Source of the DNA: Pseudomonas sp. CCC3.1
GTDB lineage: Bacteria; Pseudomonadota; Gammaproteobacteria; Pseudomonadales; Pseudomonadaceae
Assembly (NCBI RefSeq): GCF_034347405.1
Contig: NZ_CP133778.1
Location: 4,406,501-4,470,500 of the forward strand
Length of the DNA: 64,000 bases
Direction of reading: 5' to 3'
Below the pieces are notes generated by a model. That model saw only the letters and a program-made list of their open reading frames with translations, was not told the DNA's origin and searched no databases. The first letter of the stretch is position 1; the number at the start of each line of letters is the position of its first letter. Positions 35,552 through 43,992 of this stretch are shown here, piece by piece. The translations under genes were made by a program, and so were the position numbers.

Positions 35552-36280
35552 TCAGGCTGCGTTTTCCAGCAGTTTTTTGCCTTCAGCCCATAAGCCAGTC
35601 ATGTTCCATTGCTGTTCCAGCACACCCGGACCGAATTCTTTGGAGCCGCCCAGGCCTTCTGCCAAGCCCTGGAACCAGGCGCCTTCCTCGATCAGCAAGA
35701 TCAATTTGGACACCTGAATAATCCCCGTCCCCCAGAAGGTCGCGCCGCCGTTGGCTTCCAGAATCGCAGGCAGGTGCGGATTGCTTTCCAGGCTCTGCAC
35801 GATGAATTCAGATTCCGGTTGGCGACGATCGATGTAAATCGGCAATTCCCGCGCCAATGTCACACGTTGCGAAGCCGCATAGCGAATCGGCAACACTTGA
35901 TGCGCGCTGGCCCAACCGCCCAGCCATGGGGTGTGTACGTGAGCCACCACGTTCACTTCCGGGCGCTGGGCAAAAATGGCGGCATAGCGTTTGCCATTGC
36001 CGCCCGCCTTGCGACCGCTCAGCGGGCCTTCTACGGATTCATCCAGATACACCTCGCCGTCGTAGTCGGCCACCACGGCATGGATTTCTTCATCTTCAGC
36101 CCACGGGCCCGGCGCATGCAGGGCAATGACCAAACGGGTTTCAGGCACACGCACATACGCTTGAAAGGTATTGGTGGCCGTCAACGTACGGGTGTTTTTG
36201 AGTACGCGAGTTGCTTTGGCAAAATCACGTTTGGTGTGCTCAACAACGTTCAGTTGTTCAGCAGTCAACGAGTGAGTCAT
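35552..36280 (-). CDS. class II aldolase/adducin-family protein
   Basis: 242 residues from ATG at 36280 (GGAG upstream); the frame runs on upstream but crosses the divergent regulatory region. VNVVAHVHTPWLGGWAS holds the zinc-binding HxH of class II aldolases, and TNTFQAYVRVPE and EANGGATFWGTG are typical of the fold. Members cleave or isomerise phospho-sugars or act as decarboxylases. It is divergent from the SsuD-like gene, with its own sigma-54-like promoter, so it belongs to the same regulon. Substrate unknown. Confidence 0.8.
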   Translation of the reverse strand: MTHSLTAEQLNVVEHTKRDFAKATRVLKNTRTLTATNTFQAYVRVPETRLVIALHAPGPWAEDEEIHAVVADYDGEVYLDESVEGPLSGRKAGGNGKRYAAIFAQRPEVNVVAHVHTPWLGGWASAHQVLPIRYAASQRVTLARELPIYIDRRQPESEFIVQSLESNPHLPAILEANGGATFWGTGIIQVSKLILLIEEGAWFQGLAEGLGGSKEFGPGVLEQQWNMTGLWAEGKKLLENAA

Positions 36281-36344
36281 GGCGCAGGCTCCAGTTAATC
36301 GGTCAGTAATGCCGGACGACAATCCGAACATGTCGAGTGACAGA

Positions 36345-36359
36345 GCACTTCCTGTGCCA
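36345..36359 (-). promoter_or_regulatory. sigma-54 promoter of the aldolase-like gene
   Basis: On the minus strand the sequence reads TGGCACAGGAAGTGC: GG and GC are ten bases apart, with one departure from TTGC at -12. It lies 65 bases before the aldolase ATG. The activator sites at 36442-36489 lie between it and the divergent promoter. Confidence 0.6.
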
Positions 36360-36441
36360 GCCCATTTAATAAATTTAACGCCTTGTTTTTTAAGACGTTT
36401 ATTTAACCCTTCGAAAAACTCCAACGGCACCGTGCTGAGTT

Positions 36442-36489
36442 TGCTGCGGCGCCAGCATGACGTGCTGATCAATTGCTGCTGCACCAGCA
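36442..36489. promoter_or_regulatory. tandem activator sites between divergent sigma-54 promoters
   Basis: Two copies of TGCTG-N6-CAGCA, at 36442-36457 and 36474-36489, start 32 bases apart, nearly the same spacing as at the receptor gene. Both could serve the divergent promoters at 36345 and 36542. Confidence 0.65.
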
Positions 36490-36541
36490 GTCCGGCGTTG
36501 GCTGATTGCTCAAAGCCCCGTGCTACAGCGCTTGCGGGCCT

Positions 36542-36557
36542 TGGCACAGGCGTTGCA
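36542..36557 (+). promoter_or_regulatory. sigma-54 promoter of the SsuD-like monooxygenase gene
   Basis: TGGCACAGGCGTTGCA is a near-perfect -24/-12 element, 63 bases before the start codon and about 53 bases after the second activator site. Confidence 0.85.
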
Positions 36558-36619
36558 ATTACCCCGGTTACAGGGCTCTCGACGTGATGGGCCCGAGCAC
36601 TGTCACTCTGGAGTTATTC

Positions 36620-37789
36620 ATGAGTACCGAGTTCTTCTGGCGCCTGCCTCTGGGCAGTGATGGGCATGATTTGGCAAGTGACAAAAACACCCGCGGCAGC
36701 GCGTTTTATCGCCCTGGCAATATCGCCCCCGGCCGTTTGCCCAACGGCGAGCCTGACGGTTTTACCTACATTGACTACATCGCCCAAGTGGCCAAGGCCG
36801 CCGAGCTGGCAGGCTTTGAAGGCGCGCTGCTGCCAACCGGCCCAGAGCCTTGGATTGCGGCGGCAGCACTGGCCCGAGAAACCAAGCGCATCAAGTTTTT
36901 GATCGCCTTCCAGGCCACCTGGACCTTGCCCGCCTATGCCGCGCAGCAAGCCGCCATTTTGCAAAACCTCAGCCACGGGCGTCTGGACTGGAACATCATC
37001 ACCGGCGGCAACCCGGCCTCGCAGCGAGCGCACGGCGACTTCCTGGAACACGACAAACGCTACCAGCGCACTGGCGAGTTTCTCGACATCATCAAGGGCC
37101 TGTGGGAGAACGAAACCTTCTCTTATGAAGGCGACATCTACCAACTGGAAAACGGCTCGCTGCCACGCGGCCTGACGAACGAGCGCAAACCGGGCGTGTA
37201 CTTTTCGGGTTTTTCCGACCCGGCACTGGACGTCGCCGCACGCCACGCCGATGTGTACCTGAACTGGGCCGAGCCTGTGGATAAACTCAAGCCGCACATC
37301 GAACGCGTGCGTGAACTGGCCGACAAGCAAGGCCGCGAAGTGCGCTTCGGGATTCGTATCGACCTGTTCGCCCGCGAAACCGAAGAAGCCGCCTGGGCGG
37401 ACCTGCGCCGCCAGTACGAGCGCATCGACGCCAAGACCAGCGACTTCATCAAAACCTTCGCCAGCGGCTCCGACTCCGTGGGCGCCGCACGCCAGACCGC
37501 CTATCACCAAAACTCACAGCGCTTCGAAGACCTGATCATCGGGCCTAACCTGTGGGCCGGTTTCGGCAAGGCCAAGCCGGGGCCGACCATTGGCCTGGTG
37601 GGCAGCCACGAAAACGTGGCCGAGCGCCTTGCCGAATACCGCGATGCCGGTTTCTCGACCTTTATCCTGGCCAGCAACCCGCACCTCGAAGAAGCCCTGC
37701 GCATTGGCCAGGAAGTCCTTCCACGGGTGCATCAGCGCCCAATTGTCGACGCCTCGCCAGTAGCCACCAACCTCAAGGCCGCAGGCTGA
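36620..37789 (+). CDS. SsuD/DszA-like FMNH2-dependent monooxygenase
   Basis: 389 residues from ATG at 36620 (GGAG upstream). A luciferase-like monooxygenase resembling alkanesulfonate monooxygenase along its length: FWRLPLGSDGHDL at the start, LLPTGPEPW, FLIAFQATWTLP, GRLDWNIITGGNP, DVYLNWAEP and, near the end, ILASNPHLEEALRIGQ. Such enzymes use reduced flavin and O2 to cleave C-S bonds, releasing sulfite or sulfinate and an aldehyde or phenol. Its own flavin reductase is not in the cluster. With the DszB-like genes just downstream, it may run a two-step desulfurisation. Own sigma-54 promoter. Confidence 0.85.
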   Translation: MSTEFFWRLPLGSDGHDLASDKNTRGSAFYRPGNIAPGRLPNGEPDGFTYIDYIAQVAKAAELAGFEGALLPTGPEPWIAAAALARETKRIKFLIAFQATWTLPAYAAQQAAILQNLSHGRLDWNIITGGNPASQRAHGDFLEHDKRYQRTGEFLDIIKGLWENETFSYEGDIYQLENGSLPRGLTNERKPGVYFSGFSDPALDVAARHADVYLNWAEPVDKLKPHIERVRELADKQGREVRFGIRIDLFARETEEAAWADLRRQYERIDAKTSDFIKTFASGSDSVGAARQTAYHQNSQRFEDLIIGPNLWAGFGKAKPGPTIGLVGSHENVAERLAEYRDAGFSTFILASNPHLEEALRIGQEVLPRVHQRPIVDASPVATNLKAAG

Positions 37790-37800
37790 TCCCCGCCCCC

Positions 37801-37874
37801 TGTAGGAGCGAGCTTGCCTCGCGATCTTTTGACATTCAAAGATCAAAAGATCGCGAGGCAAGCTCGCTCCTACA
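37801..37874. repeat. REP-like hairpin, GAGCGAGCTTGCCTCGCG family
   Basis: The most regular copy: TGTAGGAGCGAGCTTGCCTC and following bases pair along more than 30 positions with the right arm, leaving a short loop around ACATT. Lies after the monooxygenase stop and before the next activator site, so it probably separates the two transcripts. Confidence 0.85.
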
Positions 37875-37893
37875 AGAGCAGTGTCTTGCTGAT

Positions 37894-37917
37894 CGATTGC
37901 TGCTCCAGCAGCAATCG
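37894..37917 (+). promoter_or_regulatory. activator site, 24-base perfect palindrome
   Basis: CGATTGCTGCT-CC-AGCAGCAATCG, the longest example of the TGCTG-N6-CAGCA motif found in the window. It lies 70 bases before the sigma-54 promoter of the first desulfinase-like gene. Only one copy is present here, against two at the other promoters, perhaps because it is a better match. Confidence 0.7.
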
Positions 37918-37987
37918 CCTCGCCCCTCTCTCCCGTCACGTCCCCCAAAGCCCCGGAAACAGGCGGCTTGAGCGCCAATCAAAAGCG

Positions 37988-38003
37988 TGGCATGGGCGTT
38001 GCA
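37988..38003 (+). promoter_or_regulatory. sigma-54 promoter of the desulfinase-like genes
   Basis: TGGCATGGGCGTTGCA fits -24/-12 with the GG to GC spacing of ten. It is 73 bases before the start codon. Confidence 0.8.
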
Positions 38004-38075
38004 ATCAAGGTTTACCGGCAACCTGTGAAGTTGCTCTTTGACCTGTCGATCCTCGAATTTTCTGGAGAACGCGCA

Positions 38076-39131
38076 ATGTCTCATCCCCTCGAAACACTCT
38101 GGTACACCCGTTGCCCTGTACCCACCGGTCTGGGCATCGCGGTTCAAAAGGGTTGGCTGGAGGAAGTTCTGCAACAGCAAGGCACGCGCATTCAGTCGTT
38201 GCGCGAGTCCAGCGAACAAACGGTGCGCGAATCGCACTTTGATCACACCCTGAAAAACTCCGTGCGCCATGGCGGAAATATCCCGGCGATCTGGGCCAAG
38301 GCCAGCGGTCGTGACACACGGGTGATCGGGCTGTCGTGGGCCGATGAGGTTCAGTTGATTCTGACCCTGCCTTCGAGCGGCATTAAAACCGTCAAGGACC
38401 TCAAGGGCCGCAGGTTCGGCCTGCCGCACTGGGTCAATGCGCAAATCGATTTCACCCGCGCCCAAGCCCTTCGCGGCCTGGAAAACGCGCTCAAGCTGGA
38501 GGGCCTTGAGGTCAAGGACGTTGAGTTGGTGGATTATGTGCGCGGCGGCACGTTCAGCGATGAGGCCACCCATGTGGTCAACGGTGTGGCCCGTTTCGGC
38601 GGCCGCCGTGACGGCGGTCAGAACGCCGAACTGGTGGGCCTGCTGCGTGGCGAAGTCGACGCCATTTTCCTCAAGGGCGCAGACGCCGTGCAACTGGCTC
38701 ATCAGTTCAGCCTGCACACGGTGATCGACACCGGCTCGCACCCGGAGCCGCTGATCCGCTCCAACAACGGCACCCCGCGCACGCTGAGCGTCGACAGCCA
38801 CCTGCTGGAGCAGCACTACGACACCGCCGTGGCGATTCTGTCGTCAGTGATCCGCGCCGAAGAATGGGCCTGGACCCATCCGCAAGACACCCGCCGCTTC
38901 CTCGCTCACGAAACCAACAGCAGCGAATTCTGGGTGACGGCGGCCTACGGCGAAGACGCCCACCAGCGCCTGCGCACTAACCTGGATGAGCGCTCGATCA
39001 ACGCCGTTCAGGACTTTACCGACTTCCTGCAACGCTGGAACTTCATCCCGGCCAGCTTCAGCGTGAACGACTGGATCGACACCCGTCCACTCGACACCTT
39101 GCGCACGTCACTGGCCACCCGTACGGGCTGA
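38076..39131 (+). CDS. DszB-like sulfinate desulfinase, cysteine paralogue
   Basis: 351 residues from ATG at 38076 (GGAG upstream). It has a periplasmic-binding-protein fold but no signal peptide, so it is likely cytoplasmic. Cys13 (RCPVPTG), His54 (ESHFDH) and Arg64 (NSVRHGGNIP) line up with Cys27, His60 and Arg70 of DszB, the 2'-hydroxybiphenyl-2-sulfinate desulfinase; the His to Arg spacing and the HF...RxGGxIP pattern are the same. It probably removes sulfite from a sulfinate. Automated annotation would tend to call it an ABC transporter binding protein, but no permease or ATPase is nearby. A paralogue of equal length follows. Confidence 0.75.
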   Translation: MSHPLETLWYTRCPVPTGLGIAVQKGWLEEVLQQQGTRIQSLRESSEQTVRESHFDHTLKNSVRHGGNIPAIWAKASGRDTRVIGLSWADEVQLILTLPSSGIKTVKDLKGRRFGLPHWVNAQIDFTRAQALRGLENALKLEGLEVKDVELVDYVRGGTFSDEATHVVNGVARFGGRRDGGQNAELVGLLRGEVDAIFLKGADAVQLAHQFSLHTVIDTGSHPEPLIRSNNGTPRTLSVDSHLLEQHYDTAVAILSSVIRAEEWAWTHPQDTRRFLAHETNSSEFWVTAAYGEDAHQRLRTNLDERSINAVQDFTDFLQRWNFIPASFSVNDWIDTRPLDTLRTSLATRTG

Positions 39132-39197
39132 GGCGCCAGCAGCGGGCAGGGTCGGATCCCTGCCCGTTTCATTTTTTGACAGGTCTGGATTAATGGC

Positions 39198-40253
39198 ATG
39201 AGCACACCTCTCGATACGCTTTGGTACACACACAGCCCCGTGCCCACCGGGCTGGGCATCGCTGTTGAATCCGGGCGCCTTGCCGAGGCATTTCGCCCTT
39301 ACGGCACCAATATTCAAGCGCTGCGCGAGTCTTCTGACCGGGAAATCCGCGAAGCCCATTTTGATCATCACCTCGACAACTCCGTGCGCCACGGCGGCAA
39401 CACCCCGGCAATCTGGGCCAAGGCCAGCGGCAAAAATACCCGCGTATTGGGGCTGTCCTGGAGTGATGAAGTGCAACTGATTCTGACCACCCCGGAGAGC
39501 GGGGTAAAAACCATCCGCGATTTGCGCGATCGACGTTTTGGCATTCCCAAGTGGGCCAACGTGCAGATCGACTTCGGCCGCGCCCAGGCCTTGCGCGCAC
39601 TGGAAAACGCCTTGCAGCTCGAAGGACTGGGCATTGGCGATATTGAGTTGGTGGACTACCCCTACGGCGGCAAACACAGTGACGAGCAAATCCGCCATGT
39701 GTTCGGCGCGCAGATCGCGCTTAAAAGCAGCCAGGGCAAACGCCGCAACAATGAGTTGATCGGCTTGCTGCGCGGCGACATTGACGCGATTTTCGCCAAG
39801 GGCGCGCATGCCGTGCAATTGGCCGACGAGTTCGGCCTGCATGTGGTGATCGACACCGGCTCGCACCCAGACCCGATGGTGCGCAGCAATATCGGCACGC
39901 CGCGCACCTTGACGGTCGACCAGCACATGCTCGACGAGCATTTCGACGCCGCTGCGCTGATTGTCGAAACCGTTCTGCGCGCTGAGCAATGGGCCTGGAG
40001 TCACGCTGACGAAACCCGGCGCTTTCTGGCCCGTGAGCTGAACACCAGTGAGTATTTCGTTGCGGCCGCCTACGGCGAAGACGCCCACCGCCGACTGGTC
40101 ACACGCCTCGAAGAAAAGTCATTACGGGCCCTGCAAGACCTGACGCACTTCTTGCACCGCCATCACTTTATCGAGCAGGCGTTTGACGTTCGCGACTGGG
40201 TTGACCCAAGGCCGCTGGAGTCGGTGCTGGACAAAACCCGGTTGGCGATCTGA
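39198..40253 (+). CDS. DszB-like protein, serine paralogue
   Basis: 351 residues, the same length as its upstream neighbour and similar along its length (for example LGLSWSDEVQLIL, IDTGSHPDPMVRSN). Its His54 and Arg64 are kept, but the catalytic cysteine position is Ser13 (HSPVPTG). No signal peptide. It may be a non-catalytic partner, a binding or regulatory protein, or an enzyme with altered chemistry. It follows the first paralogue by 66 bases and probably shares its transcript; its ribosome binding site is weak. Confidence 0.7.
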   Translation: MSTPLDTLWYTHSPVPTGLGIAVESGRLAEAFRPYGTNIQALRESSDREIREAHFDHHLDNSVRHGGNTPAIWAKASGKNTRVLGLSWSDEVQLILTTPESGVKTIRDLRDRRFGIPKWANVQIDFGRAQALRALENALQLEGLGIGDIELVDYPYGGKHSDEQIRHVFGAQIALKSSQGKRRNNELIGLLRGDIDAIFAKGAHAVQLADEFGLHVVIDTGSHPDPMVRSNIGTPRTLTVDQHMLDEHFDAAALIVETVLRAEQWAWSHADETRRFLARELNTSEYFVAAAYGEDAHRRLVTRLEEKSLRALQDLTHFLHRHHFIEQAFDVRDWVDPRPLESVLDKTRLAI

Positions 40254-40533
40254 TCAACGTGTTCAGGCGGCGCAACGTGATCCGGCTGGCCTGCGTGCAG
40301 ACATAAAACCTGTGGGGGCTTGGCTCCCACACGGTTCTTTTGATGGCCTTGCGGGGTCATTTCACAGCTGGATTTTCAGCCGTGCGAGCCCCTGTGGCCG
40401 GGGGTTTTATACAGATTGAACAGAAAAGATCTGATATTCGTTTTAAGCATATTTAAATGCTAATTAAGACTTTTTTAATCTATATAAATATCGTGCATGA
40501 TTCTTCAGCGCTCTTGGCTTCAGGAATACCCCC
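40254..40533. other. gap before the sigma-54 activator gene
   Basis: No gene. A hairpin at about 40308-40336 (CCTGTGGGGGC with CCCACACGG) followed by TTCTTTT probably ends the desulfinase transcript. The 40420-40500 stretch is AT-rich, includes TTTAAGCATATTTAAATGC, and is the likely housekeeping promoter of the activator gene. No TGCTG-N6-CAGCA copy is present, so autoregulation through that motif is not suggested. Confidence 0.5.
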
Positions 40534-41626
<1,093 letters not shown>

Positions 41627-41631
<5 letters not shown>

Positions 41632-41684
41632 GCGCGAGCGATCTTTTAACGATCAAAAGATCGCGAGACAAGCTCGCTCCTACA
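41627..41684. repeat. REP-like hairpin overlapping the activator stop codon
   Basis: TGTAGGCGCGAGCGATC and the right arm ending AGCTCGCTCCTACA form a shorter copy; the left arm has lost some bases. The TAG stop at 41629-41631 is part of the element. Confidence 0.75.
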
Positions 41685-41720
41685 GGGCCCTGCACGAACA
41701 CTTTTTAATGGAGTTATTCA

Positions 41721-42527
41721 ATGGCTAAAGTCCAAACCGCAGGCGCTGTGCCAGAGGCGTTGTGGCCCCAGGCACCGATCGGCGAGTTGGTCGATCTGGG
41801 GCGCGTCTATCGCGAACCGCTGGCGCTGGGGCGGCTGCAAAGCGAACCCAAGCGTATTTTGAGCCGCCCCGAGGCGGTGCTGCTCGGGGTGTTCGCGCTG
41901 GCCTTGCACGGCGCAGTGATTTATTGGATCAGCCAGTCGCCCGCGCCTGTGCTGCCCATCGTGCCGCCAGAAATTCCGCCGATGACCATCGAGTTTTCAC
42001 AGCCAACGCCCGTGGTCGAAACGCCGCCACCGCCGCCAGAACCGATCCCGCAGCCAGTGGCTGAACCGCCTCCGCCCGTCGAAGACGAGCTGGCAGTCAA
42101 ACCACCGCCGCCGCCCAAGCCCAAGCCAAAACCGGTGGTCAAGCCGGTGCCCAAGCCTGTCGCCAAACCGGTTGAACAGCCGCCAGCACCGCCTGCACCC
42201 CCGGTTGCCGCACCCGCGCCACCGGCTCCGCCTGCGCCAAAACCGGTCACCCCGGCGTCGGCCAACGCCGGTTACCTGCATAACCCGGCGCCGGAATACC
42301 CGTCGCTGGCCATGCGCCGCGGCTGGGAAGGCACCGTATTGCTGCGTGTGCACGTGTTGGCCAGCGGCAAACCGGGCGAGATCCAGATCCAGAAAAGCAG
42401 CGGTCGTACCCAGCTCGATGAGGCCGCATTAGCCGCGGTCAAACGCTGGAGTTTCGTCCCTGCAAAACAGGGCGACGTCGCCCAGGACGGCTGGGTCAGC
42501 GTCCCCATCGACTTCAAAATCAAATAA
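41721..42527 (+). CDS. TonB-family energy transducer
   Basis: 268 residues. One N-terminal span near 53-71 (AVLLGVFALALHGAVIYWI) is followed by a long Pro-rich spacer with repeated PPPPP and KPxPKP units, then the TonB C-terminal domain (GYLHNPAPEYPSLAMRRGW and later FVPAKQGDVAQDGWVSVPI). Transmits the proton gradient to outer-membrane receptors. With the next two genes it forms a complete TonB-ExbB-ExbD set beside the sulfur cluster, so it probably serves the receptor encoded at 28.8 kb. Confidence 0.9.
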   Translation: MAKVQTAGAVPEALWPQAPIGELVDLGRVYREPLALGRLQSEPKRILSRPEAVLLGVFALALHGAVIYWISQSPAPVLPIVPPEIPPMTIEFSQPTPVVETPPPPPEPIPQPVAEPPPPVEDELAVKPPPPPKPKPKPVVKPVPKPVAKPVEQPPAPPAPPVAAPAPPAPPAPKPVTPASANAGYLHNPAPEYPSLAMRRGWEGTVLLRVHVLASGKPGEIQIQKSSGRTQLDEAALAAVKRWSFVPAKQGDVAQDGWVSVPIDFKIK

Positions 42528-42610
42528 CTGAACCTAATCGCATATAGCGGGCTACCTGACAAAAGGCGCATCGCACTACACGACTTAACGCCTTGTTGGA
42601 GAGCCACACC

Positions 42611-43330
42611 ATGAACCTGATTGCATCCCCCTTCGAGTCCATTGAACACGCGGTCATCTGGCTGCTGATTATTTTCTCGGTCGCCACCTGGGGCCTGTTC
42701 CTGCTTAAAGGCGTGCAGTTCGGTCGCCTGAAACGTCAGGACCGACGCTTCCTCAAGCAATTCTGGGCCGCCACCAGCCTCGACTCCGCCGCCGAACTGG
42801 CCAGCACCGCCCCTGGCGCTGCGGCTCGCGTGGCACAGTCCGGCTATGCTGCGATTCAAGTCACCGAAGCGCCGCAAGCCAATGACCTGGCCCACACCAT
42901 CAATCATCAAGACCGCCTTGAGCGCTCCTTGCGTCAGCAAATCGTGCGTGAGCGCCGCTCGCTGGAAACCGGCCTGGCGATCCTCGCCAGTATCGGCAGC
43001 ACCTCGCCCTTCATCGGCCTGTTCGGTACGGTGTGGGGCATCATGTCGGCCTTGAAAGGTATCAGTGCTGCCGGCTCAGCGAGCCTTGAAACTGTGGCGG
43101 GCCCGATTGGTGCGGCACTGGTTGCCACCGGCGTCGGGATCGCCGTCGCGGTGCCTGCGGTACTGGTTTACAACTACTTCCTGCGCCGTCTGAAACTGAC
43201 CGCCGCTGACCTCGATGACTTCGCCCACGACTTCTACAGCCTGGCCCAGAAGAGCTCCTTCCGCGTGCACCTGCACCCGGTGCTGAACACCTCAGCTGTC
43301 CCTGCGGCAAAAGTGAAGGAGGCGTCCTGA
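42611..43330 (+). CDS. exbB: ExbB/MotA/TolQ-family proton channel protein
   Basis: 239 residues from ATG at 42611 (GGAG upstream); a TTG 18 bases before is less likely. Three membrane spans: near 15-35 (VIWLLIIFSVATWGLFL), then the two of the channel core (SIGSTSPFIGLFGTVWGIM, and GAALVATGVGIAVAVPAVLVY). Works with ExbD and TonB in the inner membrane. One base separates it from exbD. Confidence 0.9.
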   Translation: MNLIASPFESIEHAVIWLLIIFSVATWGLFLLKGVQFGRLKRQDRRFLKQFWAATSLDSAAELASTAPGAAARVAQSGYAAIQVTEAPQANDLAHTINHQDRLERSLRQQIVRERRSLETGLAILASIGSTSPFIGLFGTVWGIMSALKGISAAGSASLETVAGPIGAALVATGVGIAVAVPAVLVYNYFLRRLKLTAADLDDFAHDFYSLAQKSSFRVHLHPVLNTSAVPAAKVKEAS

Positions 43331-43331
43331 G

Positions 43332-43733
43332 ATGGCTTTTTCAACCCAAGACAACGATGAAGTGCTGAGTGAAATCAACGTCACGCCACTGGTAGACGTG
43401 ATGCTGGTGCTGCTGGTGGTGTTTATCGTCACCGCCCCGCTGCTGACCAATGCCATCCCGATCAACCTGCCAAAAACCGAGGCAGTAGCCCCGGTGGAGC
43501 AAAAAGATCCGGTGGTGGTGAGCATCGATGACAAAGGCAGCGTGTTTATCAACAAGGACGAAATCCAGGCCGACCTGCTGGAGTTCAACCTGCAAGCGGT
43601 CAAAGCCAAAAACCCGGACGTGCGCGTGCAATTGCAGGCGGACAACAGCGTGAGCTACGGCGAAGTCGCCAAACTCATGGCTTCGATTGAACGGGCGGGC
43701 ATCACCAAGCTGGCAGTGATTACGGCGAAGTAG
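43332..43733 (+). CDS. exbD: ExbD/TolR-family protein
   Basis: 133 residues with one span and the channel Asp in TPLVDVMLVLLVVFIVTAPL. The C-terminal periplasmic domain includes VSYGEVAKLMASIERAGI. Completes the TonB-ExbB-ExbD complex. A REP hairpin follows. Confidence 0.92.
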   Translation: MAFSTQDNDEVLSEINVTPLVDVMLVLLVVFIVTAPLLTNAIPINLPKTEAVAPVEQKDPVVVSIDDKGSVFINKDEIQADLLEFNLQAVKAKNPDVRVQLQADNSVSYGEVAKLMASIERAGITKLAVITAK

Positions 43734-43746
43734 GTGCTGTACACCC

Positions 43747-43813
43747 TGTAGGAGCGAGCTTGCCTCGCGATCTTTTAAAGATCAAAAGATCGCGAGGCAA
43801 GCTCGCTCCTACA
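43747..43813. repeat. REP-like hairpin after exbD
   Basis: TGTAGGAGCGAGCTTGCCTC and its reverse complement form an almost perfect hairpin with a loop around TTTAAAGATC. It closes the sulfur cluster and probably protects or ends the exbD transcript. Confidence 0.85.
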
Positions 43814-43929
43814 GATCAGCACGGGCCTGAAGCCTGATCTTAAACGACCCCCCAAGCCCTCAACGTTTAGTCAGCCTCGTCTTTAGATACCTCAAAAACC
43901 GGTTAAAACCGAGCTGAATCGACCCCCTG

Positions 43930-43947
43930 CTGTCATCCCGATGTCAC
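43930..43947 (+). promoter_or_regulatory. Pho box of the purple acid phosphatase gene
   Basis: CTGTCATCCCGATGTCAC: two strong half-sites, TGTCAT and TGTCAC, 11 bases apart, matching the PhoB consensus better than the pstS copy. It is 45 bases before the start codon. Confidence 0.8.
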
Positions 43948-43992
43948 GGGGATTTGTTTCCTTGGGCGCATTTCGCCACTCAAGGAGGCTCC

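Noticed and set aside
38076..40253. Reading the two 351-residue proteins as sulfonate ABC transporter binding proteins (SsuA-like)
   Set aside because: Neither has a signal peptide, no permease or ATPase gene is near, and the DszB active-site pattern is present.
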